Assembly (NCBI RefSeq): GCF_018417535.1
Contig: NZ_CP070977.1
Span: forward strand, 1,798,001 to 1,862,000
DNA: 64,000 nucleotides
Reading direction: 5' to 3'
Origin: Burkholderia pyrrocinia
GTDB taxonomy: Bacteria; Pseudomonadota; Gammaproteobacteria; Burkholderiales; Burkholderiaceae
Positions 56,798 through 64,000 of this stretch are shown one piece after another; the stretch's first letter is position 1, and each line of letters begins with the position of its first letter. A program made the translations under genes and the position numbers. The notes under the pieces are model-generated. The model ran no database searches, was not told the DNA's origin, and saw nothing but the letters and a program-made list of their open reading frames with translations.

Positions 56798-57841
56798 TCA
56801 CTCCTTCCCACCGCGCTCGACAAGCGCGCCACCCCGAGGCTCCGCACCGCCGCCGGTCTGCTTTTCGAGCCACGCTCGCCGGTCTTCCCGAGGCGTAACA
56901 CCGAACCGCTCCCGATAAGCATTGGAGAAATGCGCAGCAGAAGAAAACCCACAGGCGAGGCTGACTTGAACAACCGACTTGCTGGTCCGCTGCAACTGGG
57001 TCCGAGCCTTGAGCAGCCGCAAATTGAGGTAATACTTCGAGGGCATCGCCCCGAGATACTGTCGAAAGAGCCGCTCGAGCTGCCGCCGCGACACGCCGAC
57101 GAGCTCGGCGATCTCGTCGGTCGTCAAAGGATCCTCGACATTGGCCTCCATCAACAGCAACGCATCGTTCAACTGAGGATGCCGCTCGCCGGGCGCAGTC
57201 ACAAAAGGAATCCGCTGGCGTTCCTCGCCACTCCGCAAGGTCCCCGCACCGAGCGCATCGGCGATCCTCTCGGCGAGATCGACACCATGTTCCCGGCCAA
57301 TCATGGCCAGCATGAAATCAACGGTAGTCTGCCCACCGGCACAGGTCGCGCGATCGCGATCGATCTCGAAGATCTGCTGCGTGACGATCGACCGCTCGAA
57401 CTGCTCGGCGAACTGCTGATACGTCTCCCAGTTCACGCTCACGCGATAACCGGAAAGCTGCCCGGCCATCGCAAGCCACCACACGCCGTGGTGAATGCCG
57501 GTCACGACCGGCGTGCGCTGCCCGACCCGCGCGAGACTCGCGAGAAACAACCGGTAATCGGCAAACTGCTGGAACCGCTCTGACACGACGATCAGCCAGT
57601 CGCACGCGATCGCATCGTTGAACGCCGCATCGGCATGCCACTGCGCACCGCCCGCGAGCGGCACGGGCCGCCCGTCCCACGAACACACCTGCCAGCGATA
57701 CAGCAGCCGCCCGTCGATCTCGTTCGCAAGATTCAGCGCGTCGACGATCGGACCCACGCCCGACATCGACACGGGCGGCAGTGCAACGATCGCCACCTGC
57801 GTCGTGCGGGTGGCGCCTGCGGGACGAGACACCGGTACCAC
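56798..57841 (-). CDS. argR: AraC-family arginine regulator ArgR (GlxA-like)
   Basis: A 347-residue regulator. The N-terminal ~190 residues are a DJ-1/PfpI-like domain (VAIVALPPVSMSGVGPIVDALNLANE; TFVTGIHHGVWW-like segment PVVTGIHHGVWWLAMAG). The C-terminus is an AraC DNA-binding domain: LTTDEIAELVGVSRRQLERLF, then VVQVSLACGFSSAAHFSNAYRE and GVTPREDRR. The closest known relative in layout is Pseudomonas ArgR, which ends the aotJQMOP-argR operon and activates the aru operon. The GTG at 57841 follows GGCGGG; the gene starts 22 bp after aotP. Both features support the ArgR assignment. Confidence 0.88.
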   Translation of the reverse strand: MVPVSRPAGATRTTQVAIVALPPVSMSGVGPIVDALNLANEIDGRLLYRWQVCSWDGRPVPLAGGAQWHADAAFNDAIACDWLIVVSERFQQFADYRLFLASLARVGQRTPVVTGIHHGVWWLAMAGQLSGYRVSVNWETYQQFAEQFERSIVTQQIFEIDRDRATCAGGQTTVDFMLAMIGREHGVDLAERIADALGAGTLRSGEERQRIPFVTAPGERHPQLNDALLLMEANVEDPLTTDEIAELVGVSRRQLERLFRQYLGAMPSKYYLNLRLLKARTQLQRTSKSVVQVSLACGFSSAAHFSNAYRERFGVTPREDRRAWLEKQTGGGAEPRGGALVERGGKE

Positions 57842-57863
57842 GTATGAAACCCGCCCTGTCGCG

Positions 57864-58664
57864 TTACTTGAGGCTGCCCGACAGGAACTGCTTCAGCCGC
57901 TCGCTCTGCGGGCGCACCAGCACCTCCTTCGGATCGCCCTCTTCCTCGGTCCGCCCCTGATGCAGGAACATCACGTGGTTCGACACGTTGCGCGCGAAAC
58001 CCATCTCGTGCGTGACGACGATCATCGTGCGACCTTCCTCGGCAAGCTTCTGCATCACCTTCAGCACTTCGCCCACGAGTTCCGGGTCGAGCGCCGACGT
58101 CGGCTCGTCGAACAGCATCACGTCCGGATGCATCGCGAGCGCACGCGCGATCGCGACACGCTGCTGCTGGCCGCCCGACAGGTGCGACGGATACTGCTTC
58201 TCGACGCGCGGCGCGAGGCCGACCTTCTCCAGGTATTCGCGCGCACGCTCCTCGGCTTCCTTCTTCGAAATGCCGAGCACGTGCACCGGCGCTTCCATCA
58301 CGTTCTCGAGCACGTTCATGTGCGCCCACAGATTGAAGTGCTGGAACACCATCGCGAGCTTCGTGCGGATACGCTGCAACTGCTTGTGATCGGCGACTTC
58401 GAGCGCACCGGCGCGGTCGGTCTTCGTGCGCACGGTCTCGCCGTCGACGACGATCTGCCCCGCATTCGGCCGCTCGAGAAAATTGATGCAGCGCAGGAAC
58501 GTGCTCTTGCCCGAGCCGCTCGCGCCGATGATGCTGATGACGTCACCGGCCTTTGCGCTCAGCGACACGCCCTTGAGCACCTCGTTGTCGCCATAGCGCT
58601 TGTGGATGTCGACCGCCGCAAGCTTGGTGGAAGCGGAAGCGCTCGTTTGAGTGATCTCGGCCAT
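57864..58664 (-). CDS. aotP: Arginine/ornithine (histidine-type) ABC transporter ATPase
   Basis: ATP-binding subunit of 266 residues of a polar amino-acid importer. Walker [11 protein letters not shown]-loop [15 protein letters not shown], signature [16 protein letters not shown], Walker [15 protein letters not shown] and the switch His in VVTHEMGFA are all present. It lies 21 bp after aotM and 22 bp before argR. The hisP name would be equally usual; aotP is used because of the linkage to argR and aru genes. Confidence 0.93.
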   Translation of the reverse strand: MAEITQTSASASTKLAAVDIHKRYGDNEVLKGVSLSAKAGDVISIIGASGSGKSTFLRCINFLERPNAGQIVVDGETVRTKTDRAGALEVADHKQLQRIRTKLAMVFQHFNLWAHMNVLENVMEAPVHVLGISKKEAEERAREYLEKVGLAPRVEKQYPSHLSGGQQQRVAIARALAMHPDVMLFDEPTSALDPELVGEVLKVMQKLAEEGRTMIVVTHEMGFARNVSNHVMFLHQGRTEEEGDPKEVLVRPQSERLKQFLSGSLK

Positions 58665-58685
58665 CTGGCTCTCCTCGAAGTGAAA

Positions 58686-59399
58686 TCAATGACGGCCGGC
58701 CGCGAGATACGCGAGCCAGTGGCGCTCCGCACGGCGAAACGCCGCGACGAGTGCGAACGATACCGCAAGATAGATCAGCGCGGCGATTCCGAACGACTGG
58801 AACGCCATGTAGGTCGCGGAATTCGCGTCGCGCGCGACCTTCAGGATGTCGGGCACGGTCGCCGTGAACGCGACGGTCGTCGCGTGCAGCATCAGGATCA
58901 CCTCGTTGCTGTACAGCGGCAGCGCGCGGCGCAGCGCCGACGGCAGGATCACGCGGCGGTACATCGTGAACGGCGTCATCCCGTAGGCACGCGCGGCCTC
59001 GACCTCGCCGTGCGGAATCGCACGGATCGCGCCCGCGAAGATCTCGGTCGTGTACGCGCAGGTATTCAGCGCGAACGCGAGAATCGCGCAGTTGAAACCG
59101 CTGCGGAAGAACGCGTCGAGCAGCGAGTGCGAACGCACGAACTCGAGGCTGTACATGCCCGTATACATCAGCAGCAACTGCACGTAGAGCGGCGTGCCGC
59201 GGAACACATACGTGTAGAACCGCACGGGCATCGACACCCACTTCTTCTTCGACACGCGCGCGACCGCGAGCGGCACCGCGCACACGAAGCCGAGCGAAAT
59301 CGACGCGACGAGCAGCCACAGCGTCACCGCAAGGCCGGAGAGGCGCTGGCCGTCCCAGTAAAGGAACGCCTTGCCGAATTCCTGGAGGATCTCGATCAT
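58686..59399 (-). CDS. aotM: Arginine/ornithine ABC transporter permease, HisM type
   Basis: Inner-membrane permease of 237 residues with about five membrane segments (VTLWLLVASISLGFVCAVPLA first). The coupling EAA loop reads GEVEAARAYGMTPFTMYRRVILPSALR, broken here only by its length, and contacts the ATPase. FRGTPLYVQLLLMY is the typical HisM/GlnP-type motif. ATGA overlap with aotQ. Confidence 0.93.
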   Translation of the reverse strand: MIEILQEFGKAFLYWDGQRLSGLAVTLWLLVASISLGFVCAVPLAVARVSKKKWVSMPVRFYTYVFRGTPLYVQLLLMYTGMYSLEFVRSHSLLDAFFRSGFNCAILAFALNTCAYTTEIFAGAIRAIPHGEVEAARAYGMTPFTMYRRVILPSALRRALPLYSNEVILMLHATTVAFTATVPDILKVARDANSATYMAFQSFGIAALIYLAVSFALVAAFRRAERHWLAYLAAGRH

Positions 59400-60085
59400 A
59401 GTTCTGCGTGCCGCACGCCCATGGAATAACGCTTCTCGAGCTGGATCAGCACGAGGTTGGAAACGGTCGTGATCGCGAGATAGATCAGCGCCGCGACGAG
59501 GATGAAGAAGAACATGTTGAACGTGCTCTTGCCGGCGTCCTGCGCGGCCTTCACGACGTCCGCGAGGCCGATGATCGACACCAGCGCGGTCGCCTTCACG
59601 AGCACCTGCCAGTTGTTCCCGATCCCCGGCAGCGCAAAGCGCATCATCTGCGGAAACATGATCCGCGCGAACACGCGCGCGCCGCTCATCCCGTACGCGG
59701 CACCCGCCTCGAGCTGGCCGCGCGGCACCGACAGGAACGCGCCGCGAAAGGTCTCGGTGAAGTACGCGCCGTAGATGAAGCCGAGCGTCAGCACGCCGGC
59801 CACGAACGGGTCGATGTCGATCTGGTCCCAGCCGACGAGGTCGGTGAACTGGTTCAGCCAGATCTGGATGCTGTAGAACAGCAGCAGCATCAGCACAAGA
59901 TCGGGCACCGAGCGGATCAGCGTCGTATAACCGGTCGCGATCGCTCGCAGCACCCGGTTGGGCGACAGCTTCGCCACCGCGCCGATCAGCCCCAGCGCCA
60001 CCGCAGTGGCGAGCGACAGCACCGACAGCTCGATGGTCTGCACGGTGCCCGCCCAGAGGACAGGACCAAAGCCGTAAAGGAACAC
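59396..60085 (-). CDS. aotQ: Arginine/ornithine ABC transporter permease, HisQ type
   Basis: Permease of 229 residues, partner of aotM. It starts MFLYGFGPVLWAGTVQTIELS, followed by IRSVPDLVLMLLLFYSIQIW and the EAA loop GQLEAGAAYGMSGARVFARI. The start is a GTG at 60085 with CTGGAG eleven bases upstream. First gene of aotQMP-argR, with a candidate promoter at 60149-60177. The periplasmic binding protein is not adjacent but at 47406. Confidence 0.92.
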   Translation of the reverse strand: MFLYGFGPVLWAGTVQTIELSVLSLATAVALGLIGAVAKLSPNRVLRAIATGYTTLIRSVPDLVLMLLLFYSIQIWLNQFTDLVGWDQIDIDPFVAGVLTLGFIYGAYFTETFRGAFLSVPRGQLEAGAAYGMSGARVFARIMFPQMMRFALPGIGNNWQVLVKATALVSIIGLADVVKAAQDAGKSTFNMFFFILVAALIYLAITTVSNLVLIQLEKRYSMGVRHAEL

Positions 60086-60148
60086 GCGCGTCTCCAGAGT
60101 TGGAATGGATGCCGACGCGAATGCCTGTCCCGCGCCGGGCTGACGCGG

Positions 60149-60177
60149 ATAGTCGCAAGCGAAATTGATTGCCTCAA
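60149..60177 (-). promoter_or_regulatory. Candidate promoter of aotQMP-argR
   Basis: On the minus strand TTGAGG (60172-60177) and GACTAT (60149-60154) are spaced by exactly 17 bp, giving a leader of about 55 nt before the aotQ GTG. No ArgR half-site as good as the one before aruC was seen here. Confidence 0.4.
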
Positions 60178-60193
60178 ATCACCTTGCGTGCGA

Positions 60194-60210
60194 TTGCTGC
60201 GTCGCAGCAA
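60194..60210. repeat. 17-bp perfect palindrome upstream of the aotQ promoter
   Basis: TTGCTGCG-T-CGCAGCAA has perfect 8-bp arms around one base, 17 bp upstream of the candidate -35 box. This is the right place for an activator or repressor site; no regulator is identified. Confidence 0.5.
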
Positions 60211-60255
60211 CCCGCCCCACCATTTGCAACCACGGCCTACGCCGCTGTTTCAAAA

Positions 60256-60306
60256 GGAAAAAAGCCGCTTCCTGACAGTCGGATAACACGCAGGGAAGCG
60301 GACTTT
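60256..60306 (-). terminator. Probable bidirectional terminator behind the BamE-like gene
   Basis: CCGCTTCC (60265-60272) pairs with GGAAGCGG (60294-60301) across a 21-nt interior. On the minus strand the stem is followed by TTTTTTCCTTTT, and on the plus strand by ACTTTTTG. It lies about 55 bp beyond the stop of the lipoprotein gene at 60356 and separates it from aotQ. Confidence 0.65.
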
Positions 60307-60355
60307 TTGCAATTTTCCGGTCGCTTTTTCGATATAGCACCGAACGCGGGCCGGC

Positions 60356-60913
60356 TCAGCGTCCCTTCAGGATGTCGGAGCGCGAAGTCGTATAGACCAG
60401 CCCGTCCGGGCCGAAATGGACGTTGAAGAACGCGTCGGTGTTGACGCCGTCCTCGAGCCAGCGCCAGCTCCACACCGTCTCGGGCTTCAGCGGATACTGC
60501 GCGATGTCGCCGGGCTTGCCGAGCAAGCGCCGCACCTCGTCCTCGTTCATCCCGGGCTGCACCTTCGCGAAATTCTCGGCGGTCAGCACCTGCGTCGCGC
60601 CCGTGTAGCGGCCGTTCGCATCGAGATCGACGAACCATGTCTGGTTGCCCATCGGGCCGCGCGGGTATTCGAGACGCTTCGAGCCGTCGGTGAACTCGCG
60701 CTCGGTCTCGGGCTTGCCCATCGTGCCGCGCACGTCGGCCTCGGTCGATTCGCCGACCTTCAGCCCCTTCAGCAGCAGCGGCGCGGGCTTGATCGCGTTG
60801 AAGAAGTCCCTGATACGTTGCACGTTGAGCTCGCCTTGCTTGTCGTCGCAGCCAGTCAGCGCCAGCGCGGCAGCCAGCATCGTCACGGGAAGCAGCCGGA
60901 AACGGAAAATCAT
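60356..60913 (-). CDS. BamE/OmlA-like outer-membrane lipoprotein
   Basis: A 185-residue lipoprotein: signal FRLLPVTMLAAALALTGC with lipobox LTGC (Cys21). Two SmpA/OmlA-type segments follow: LLLKGLKVGESTEADVRGTMGKP and NFAKVQPGMNEDEVRRLLGKPGD, each the alpha-turn of the BamE fold. It is longer than BamE (about 113 residues in E. coli) and has two such units, so it is a BamE relative rather than BamE itself. The ATG at 60913 has no clear ribosome site; an extended frame to 60967 is less likely. It follows hpnL by 87 bp. Confidence 0.8.
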   Translation of the reverse strand: MIFRFRLLPVTMLAAALALTGCDDKQGELNVQRIRDFFNAIKPAPLLLKGLKVGESTEADVRGTMGKPETEREFTDGSKRLEYPRGPMGNQTWFVDLDANGRYTGATQVLTAENFAKVQPGMNEDEVRRLLGKPGDIAQYPLKPETVWSWRWLEDGVNTDAFFNVHFGPDGLVYTTSRSDILKGR

Positions 60914-61000
60914 CGGAAGAAATGCGCGTCGAGAAAACACGCGGCAAGCATACCCGCGCAACGCCAAAAGCGCGAGATGGGCGCGCGGCCCGTCTCGTGT

Positions 61001-62050
61001 TCAATGCGTCGTTTCGGTTTCAGTTTCGGCTTCGGGCACGCGGCTCGCCGGATGCGGCGCGCGCGGCACGGCCGGCGGCACGCCGATGCGGCGGCGCGTG
61101 CGCACGAGTTCGGCGAGCTGCCACGAACCGAGCGCCAGGCAGCCGAACAGCACCTCGCGGCCGCGCTTGACCAGCGCGAGCGACAGCGCCGTCTCGCGGT
61201 CGACGCCGAACATCTGCGCGAGCAGCACGACGGTCGCCTCCTGCACGCCGAGGCCGCCCGGCACCATGAACGCGGCATGCCGCACGGCCTGCGTCATCGC
61301 CTCGATCGCGATCGCGCCGCCGATCGACACCGGATGGCCGAGCAACGCGAGCGCCCAGTAGATCTCGAGCGCGCCGAGCACGTAGCCGGCCAGTTGCCAG
61401 AAGAATGCGCTGAACAACAGGCCGGTGCGCGACATCAGCCCGTCGATGTCGGCGTCGAGCCGACGGCCGTCGACGCCCTGCAGCAGCCGGTGCGAATCGC
61501 CGAGCAGGCGGCCCGCGAAACGCTCGATCGCATGGAAGATGCCGCCGCGCCGCATCAGCACGACGCCAAGCACGGGCAATGGCAGCGTCAGCAACAGCGC
61601 GAGGCCGATCGTGCCGCCGCCCATGTTGTCCGTCGTCGAAAGCAGCAGCACCAGACCGAGCGCCGCGAACGCATACTGGACGACGATCGTCACGAGCACC
61701 TCGACGATCACCGACGCCGTCACGCGGCTCGCGTCGGGCACCTGCCAGCGCGCGAGCCGGATGCCGACCAGCTCGCCGCCGATCCCGACCACGGGCAGCA
61801 GCCGGTTCACGGCTTCGCGCACGGTCGCGATCCACCACAGGAACGGCAGCGAGCTGCGCCGGTCGAGCAGCAGGTGCCACGCATACGCATCGAGCAGCAG
61901 CGGCAGCGCGTGGAACGGCACGAGCCACAGCAGCGCGTAACCGGCGCGCGCGAGCATCTGCGACACGTCGCCGACGCCTTCATGCAGCCCCAGCGCGAGC
62001 AGGATGCCGATGCCGATCGGCCAGCCGAGCCACTTGATCCACTTGGTCAT
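61001..62050 (-). CDS. hpnL: Hopanoid-associated membrane protein HpnL
   Basis: A 349-residue integral membrane protein of the lysylphosphatidylglycerol synthase-type flippase family. About eight hydrophobic segments are visible (GWPIGIGILLALGLHEGV, ALLWLVPFHALPLLLDAYA, VIVEVLVTIVVQYAFAALGL). Family motifs are REAVNRLLPVVGIGGELVGIRL and AAFMVPGGLGVQEATVVLLAQ. It overlaps hpnK by ATGA. HpnL-type proteins accompany hopanoid synthesis genes and may move a hopanoid precursor or lipid; the role is not established. Confidence 0.88.
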   Translation of the reverse strand: MTKWIKWLGWPIGIGILLALGLHEGVGDVSQMLARAGYALLWLVPFHALPLLLDAYAWHLLLDRRSSLPFLWWIATVREAVNRLLPVVGIGGELVGIRLARWQVPDASRVTASVIVEVLVTIVVQYAFAALGLVLLLSTTDNMGGGTIGLALLLTLPLPVLGVVLMRRGGIFHAIERFAGRLLGDSHRLLQGVDGRRLDADIDGLMSRTGLLFSAFFWQLAGYVLGALEIYWALALLGHPVSIGGAIAIEAMTQAVRHAAFMVPGGLGVQEATVVLLAQMFGVDRETALSLALVKRGREVLFGCLALGSWQLAELVRTRRRIGVPPAVPRAPHPASRVPEAETETETTH

Positions 62051-62931
62051 GACGGCTGCGCTCCCGGTGCGCGCGGCGTGTGTGCGCCGCGCCGGGCCGC
62101 GCGCTGGCCGAACACGTCGGCAAAACCGCCGGTCGCGACGCCCGCCGCCTTCAGCGCGGCGGCAACGCGCGGCGACAGCAGCGCATCCAGTTCGTCCACC
62201 GGACGGTAGCCGGCCATCGTCGGCGTGATCGGACCGTCGCCGGCCTCGGCCGGATGGCAGTAGATCTCGCCGACACCCGGCGGCAGCATAGCGAGCGCGT
62301 CGAGCAGCACGGCCTCGTCCATCGCGCCCGTGTGTTCGATCCCGACCACGTAGTCGTTGTGCGCGAGCCCCGCGCGGTCGAGCCGCGCGCGCACGAGTGC
62401 GATCCACGGCTTGAGCAGCGCGGGCGCGCTCGTCTCGTACGGCAGCCGCACCGCGCGCAGCCCGTAGTCGCGGCCGATCTCGATGATCATCGACAGCACG
62501 GTCGGATGCAGATGGAAATGCTTGTGCGCGTTCACGTGGTCGAGCGGCAGGCCGCTCGCCGCGAACGCGTCGAACTGCGCGCGGATCTCGCGGCGCAGTT
62601 GCGCACGCACGGGCGGCAGGAAGAAGAAACGACAGCCGTCCTTCGCCATCGCGTCGCCGAACCGCCCGTCGGGGCCGACGAGCGCGGGAATGTCATGCGC
62701 AGGCAGCGTGGCCGGCCCGTCCGCGAGGACGAGATGCAGGCCGACCGCGAGCGACGGCAGCCGCCGCGCGCGTTCGATCGCATCCTGCGCGGCGGGCGCG
62801 CCGACCATCAGGCTCGCGGCGTTCAGCACGCCGTCGCGGTGCGCACGCTCGACCGCCGCGTTGACGCGCGGGTGCAGCCCGAAGTCGTCCGCGGTGAAGA
62901 TCAGCGCCCGCGCCGCCGGCTGCGTCGTCAC
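62047..62931 (-). CDS. hpnK: Hopanoid biosynthesis deacetylase HpnK (YdjC family)
   Basis: A 294-residue YdjC/carbohydrate-deacetylase-fold protein. Metal-site motifs are FTADDFGLHPRVNAAVERAH near the N-terminus and LDHVNAHKHFHLHPTV; another family segment is VGLHLVLADGPA. In hopanoid clusters HpnK is thought to deacetylate N-acetylglucosaminyl bacteriohopanetetrol. It starts 3 bp after hpnJ and overlaps hpnL by 4 bp. Confidence 0.9.
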   Translation of the reverse strand: MTTQPAARALIFTADDFGLHPRVNAAVERAHRDGVLNAASLMVGAPAAQDAIERARRLPSLAVGLHLVLADGPATLPAHDIPALVGPDGRFGDAMAKDGCRFFFLPPVRAQLRREIRAQFDAFAASGLPLDHVNAHKHFHLHPTVLSMIIEIGRDYGLRAVRLPYETSAPALLKPWIALVRARLDRAGLAHNDYVVGIEHTGAMDEAVLLDALAMLPPGVGEIYCHPAEAGDGPITPTMAGYRPVDELDALLSPRVAAALKAAGVATGGFADVFGQRAARRGAHTPRAPGAQPS

Positions 62932-62934
62932 GAA

Positions 62935-64000
62935 TCAGGCCTCGTGCGCGCGCAGGAAGCGGAAGAACTCGACACCTTCGCGCAGGCGGCGCTTCATCAT
63001 GTCCCAGCTCGTCAGCATCTCGCGGACGATCTCCCAGATCTTCGACGGACGGAAGTAGAACTGGCGATAGAACTGCTCGAGGTGGTGATAGATCTCGTCG
63101 CGCGACAGGTGCGCGTAGCCAATCGCCGCGAGCTGCACGCCTTCCTTGCTCACCAGGTTGATGGTCTTGTTCTCTTCCATCCAGCCGTTTTCCACGGCCT
63201 GCTTGTAGAGCGTCGTGCCCGGGTACGGCGCGGCGAGCGAGACCTGGATCGTGTGCGGATTGATTTCCTTCGCGTACTCGATCGTCTTCTTGATGGTTTC
63301 CTGCGTCTCGCCCGGCAGGCCGAGAATGAAGGTGCCGTGGATCTTGATGCCGAGCTTCTTGCAGTCCGCGCTGAAGCGGCGCGCGAAATCGGTGCGCACG
63401 CCCTTCTTGATGTTCACGAGGATCTGGTCGTCGCCGGATTCGAAGCCGACCAGCAGCAGGCGCAGGCCGTTTTCCTTCATGACCTTGAGCGTCTTGTACG
63501 GCACGTTGGCCTTCGCGTTGCACGACCACGTCATGCCGAGCTTGCCCAGACCGATGGCGATGGCTTCGGCACGCGGCAGGTCGTCGGTGAAGGTGTCGTC
63601 GTCGAACATCAGCTCCTTCACTTCCGGCATGTTGTCGCGGATCCACTTCGCTTCCGCGAGCACGTTCTCGACCGAGCGCGTGCGGTAGCGATGGCCGCTG
63701 ACCGTCTGCGGCCACAGGCAGAACGTGCAGCGCGACTTGCAGCCGCGGCCCGTGTAGATCGACACGTACGGGTAGTTCAGGTAGCCGATGAAGTAGTTGT
63801 CGATCTTCAGGTCGCGCTTGTAGACCGGCGCGACGAACGGCAGTTCGTCCATGTTCTCGAGGATCGGACGCGCTTCGTTGTGCTCGATCGAGCCGTCCTT
63901 CGCGCGCCAGCTCAAGCCCTTGATCTCGGGGAACGGCTTGCCTTCGGCGATTTCCTTGCAGGTGTAGTCGAATTCCTCGCGGCACACGAAGTCGATTGCC
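62935..64000 (-). CDS. hpnJ: Hopanoid biosynthesis radical SAM protein HpnJ (5' end outside window)
   Basis: The C-terminal ~355 residues of a B12-binding radical SAM enzyme; the N-terminal cobalamin domain continues beyond the right edge. The 4Fe-4S motif is GRGCKSRCTFCLWPQ. Further motifs are ELMFDDDTFTDDLPRAEAI and LLLVGFESGDDQILVNIKKG, with GLPGETQETIKKTIEYAKE later. HpnJ is thought to take part in forming the cyclitol ether of composite hopanoids. First visible gene of hpnJKL. Confidence 0.93.
   Translation of the reverse strand, partial: AIDFVCREEFDYTCKEIAEGKPFPEIKGLSWRAKDGSIEHNEARPILENMDELPFVAPVYKRDLKIDNYFIGYLNYPYVSIYTGRGCKSRCTFCLWPQTVSGHRYRTRSVENVLAEAKWIRDNMPEVKELMFDDDTFTDDLPRAEAIAIGLGKLGMTWSCNAKANVPYKTLKVMKENGLRLLLVGFESGDDQILVNIKKGVRTDFARRFSADCKKLGIKIHGTFILGLPGETQETIKKTIEYAKEINPHTIQVSLAAPYPGTTLYKQAVENGWMEENKTINLVSKEGVQLAAIGYAHLSRDEIYHHLEQFYRQFYFRPSKIWEIVREMLTSWDMMKRRLREGVEFFRFLRAHEA

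Overview
The window is high-GC DNA with short intergenic spaces and many ATGA start/stop overlaps. Gene content points to a beta-proteobacterium of the genus Burkholderia, probably the cepacia complex: MdtABC-type RND efflux, Burkholderia-type porin, aruCFGDBE plus aotQMP-argR arginine genes, hopanoid genes hpnJKL, and the intergenic inverted repeats common in that genus. This assignment is inferred from content, not from an alignment. No rRNA, tRNA, CRISPR array, transposase or prophage was found.

Region 1 (1-4.1 kb): the first codons of a gene leaving the left edge, a soluble PAS histidine kinase facing a NarL/LuxR-type response regulator, a lytic transglycosylase, and a small glycine-rich membrane protein.

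Region 2 (4.2-24.2 kb): the most unusual part. About 20 kb reads on the minus strand as one apparent operon. From the promoter end it runs: two multicopper-oxidase-like proteins, a 2,880-residue exported protein (ligand-poor cupredoxin domains, cadherin/Ig-like and SdrD-B-like modules, a beta-helix and a Pro-rich tail), a small exported protein, two paralogous LolA-like proteins, a cytochrome c fused to a periplasmic binding protein, a Cyc2-like cytochrome-porin, a diheme cytochrome lipoprotein with a 9-residue repeat tail, and a stand-alone CcsB cytochrome c maturation protein. The four canonical copper motifs of a multicopper oxidase are split between the first two proteins. The set looks like a cell-surface oxidation and electron-uptake system, perhaps for Mn(II), Fe(II) or another extracellular reductant; the substrate is not known.

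Region 3 (24.2-40.6 kb): a regulatory gap with a 9-bp-arm palindrome and a probable three-hairpin small RNA with its own promoter and terminator; an IclR regulator; the mdtABC efflux operon; then, on the minus strand, a probable periplasmic molybdenum hydroxylase (2Fe-2S subunit, Tat-exported Mo subunit, cytochrome c), a porin, and AraC- and IclR-type regulators. A VOC-family protein lies divergently.

Region 4 (40.7-47.4 kb): a NYN/LOTUS RNA-associated protein, an NAD(P)-binding protein, an exported peroxiredoxin, and a PAS-GGDEF-EAL plus HDOD signalling pair.

Region 5 (47.4-60.2 kb): arginine uptake and catabolism, all on the minus strand: aotQMP-argR, then aruCFGDBE (arginine succinyltransferase pathway), then the detached binding protein. 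A ~300-bp-arm inverted repeat separates argR from aruC. ArgR-like sites precede aruC and the binding-protein gene.

Region 6 (60.3-64 kb): a BamE/OmlA-like lipoprotein and the hopanoid genes hpnL, hpnK and hpnJ, the last cut by the right edge.
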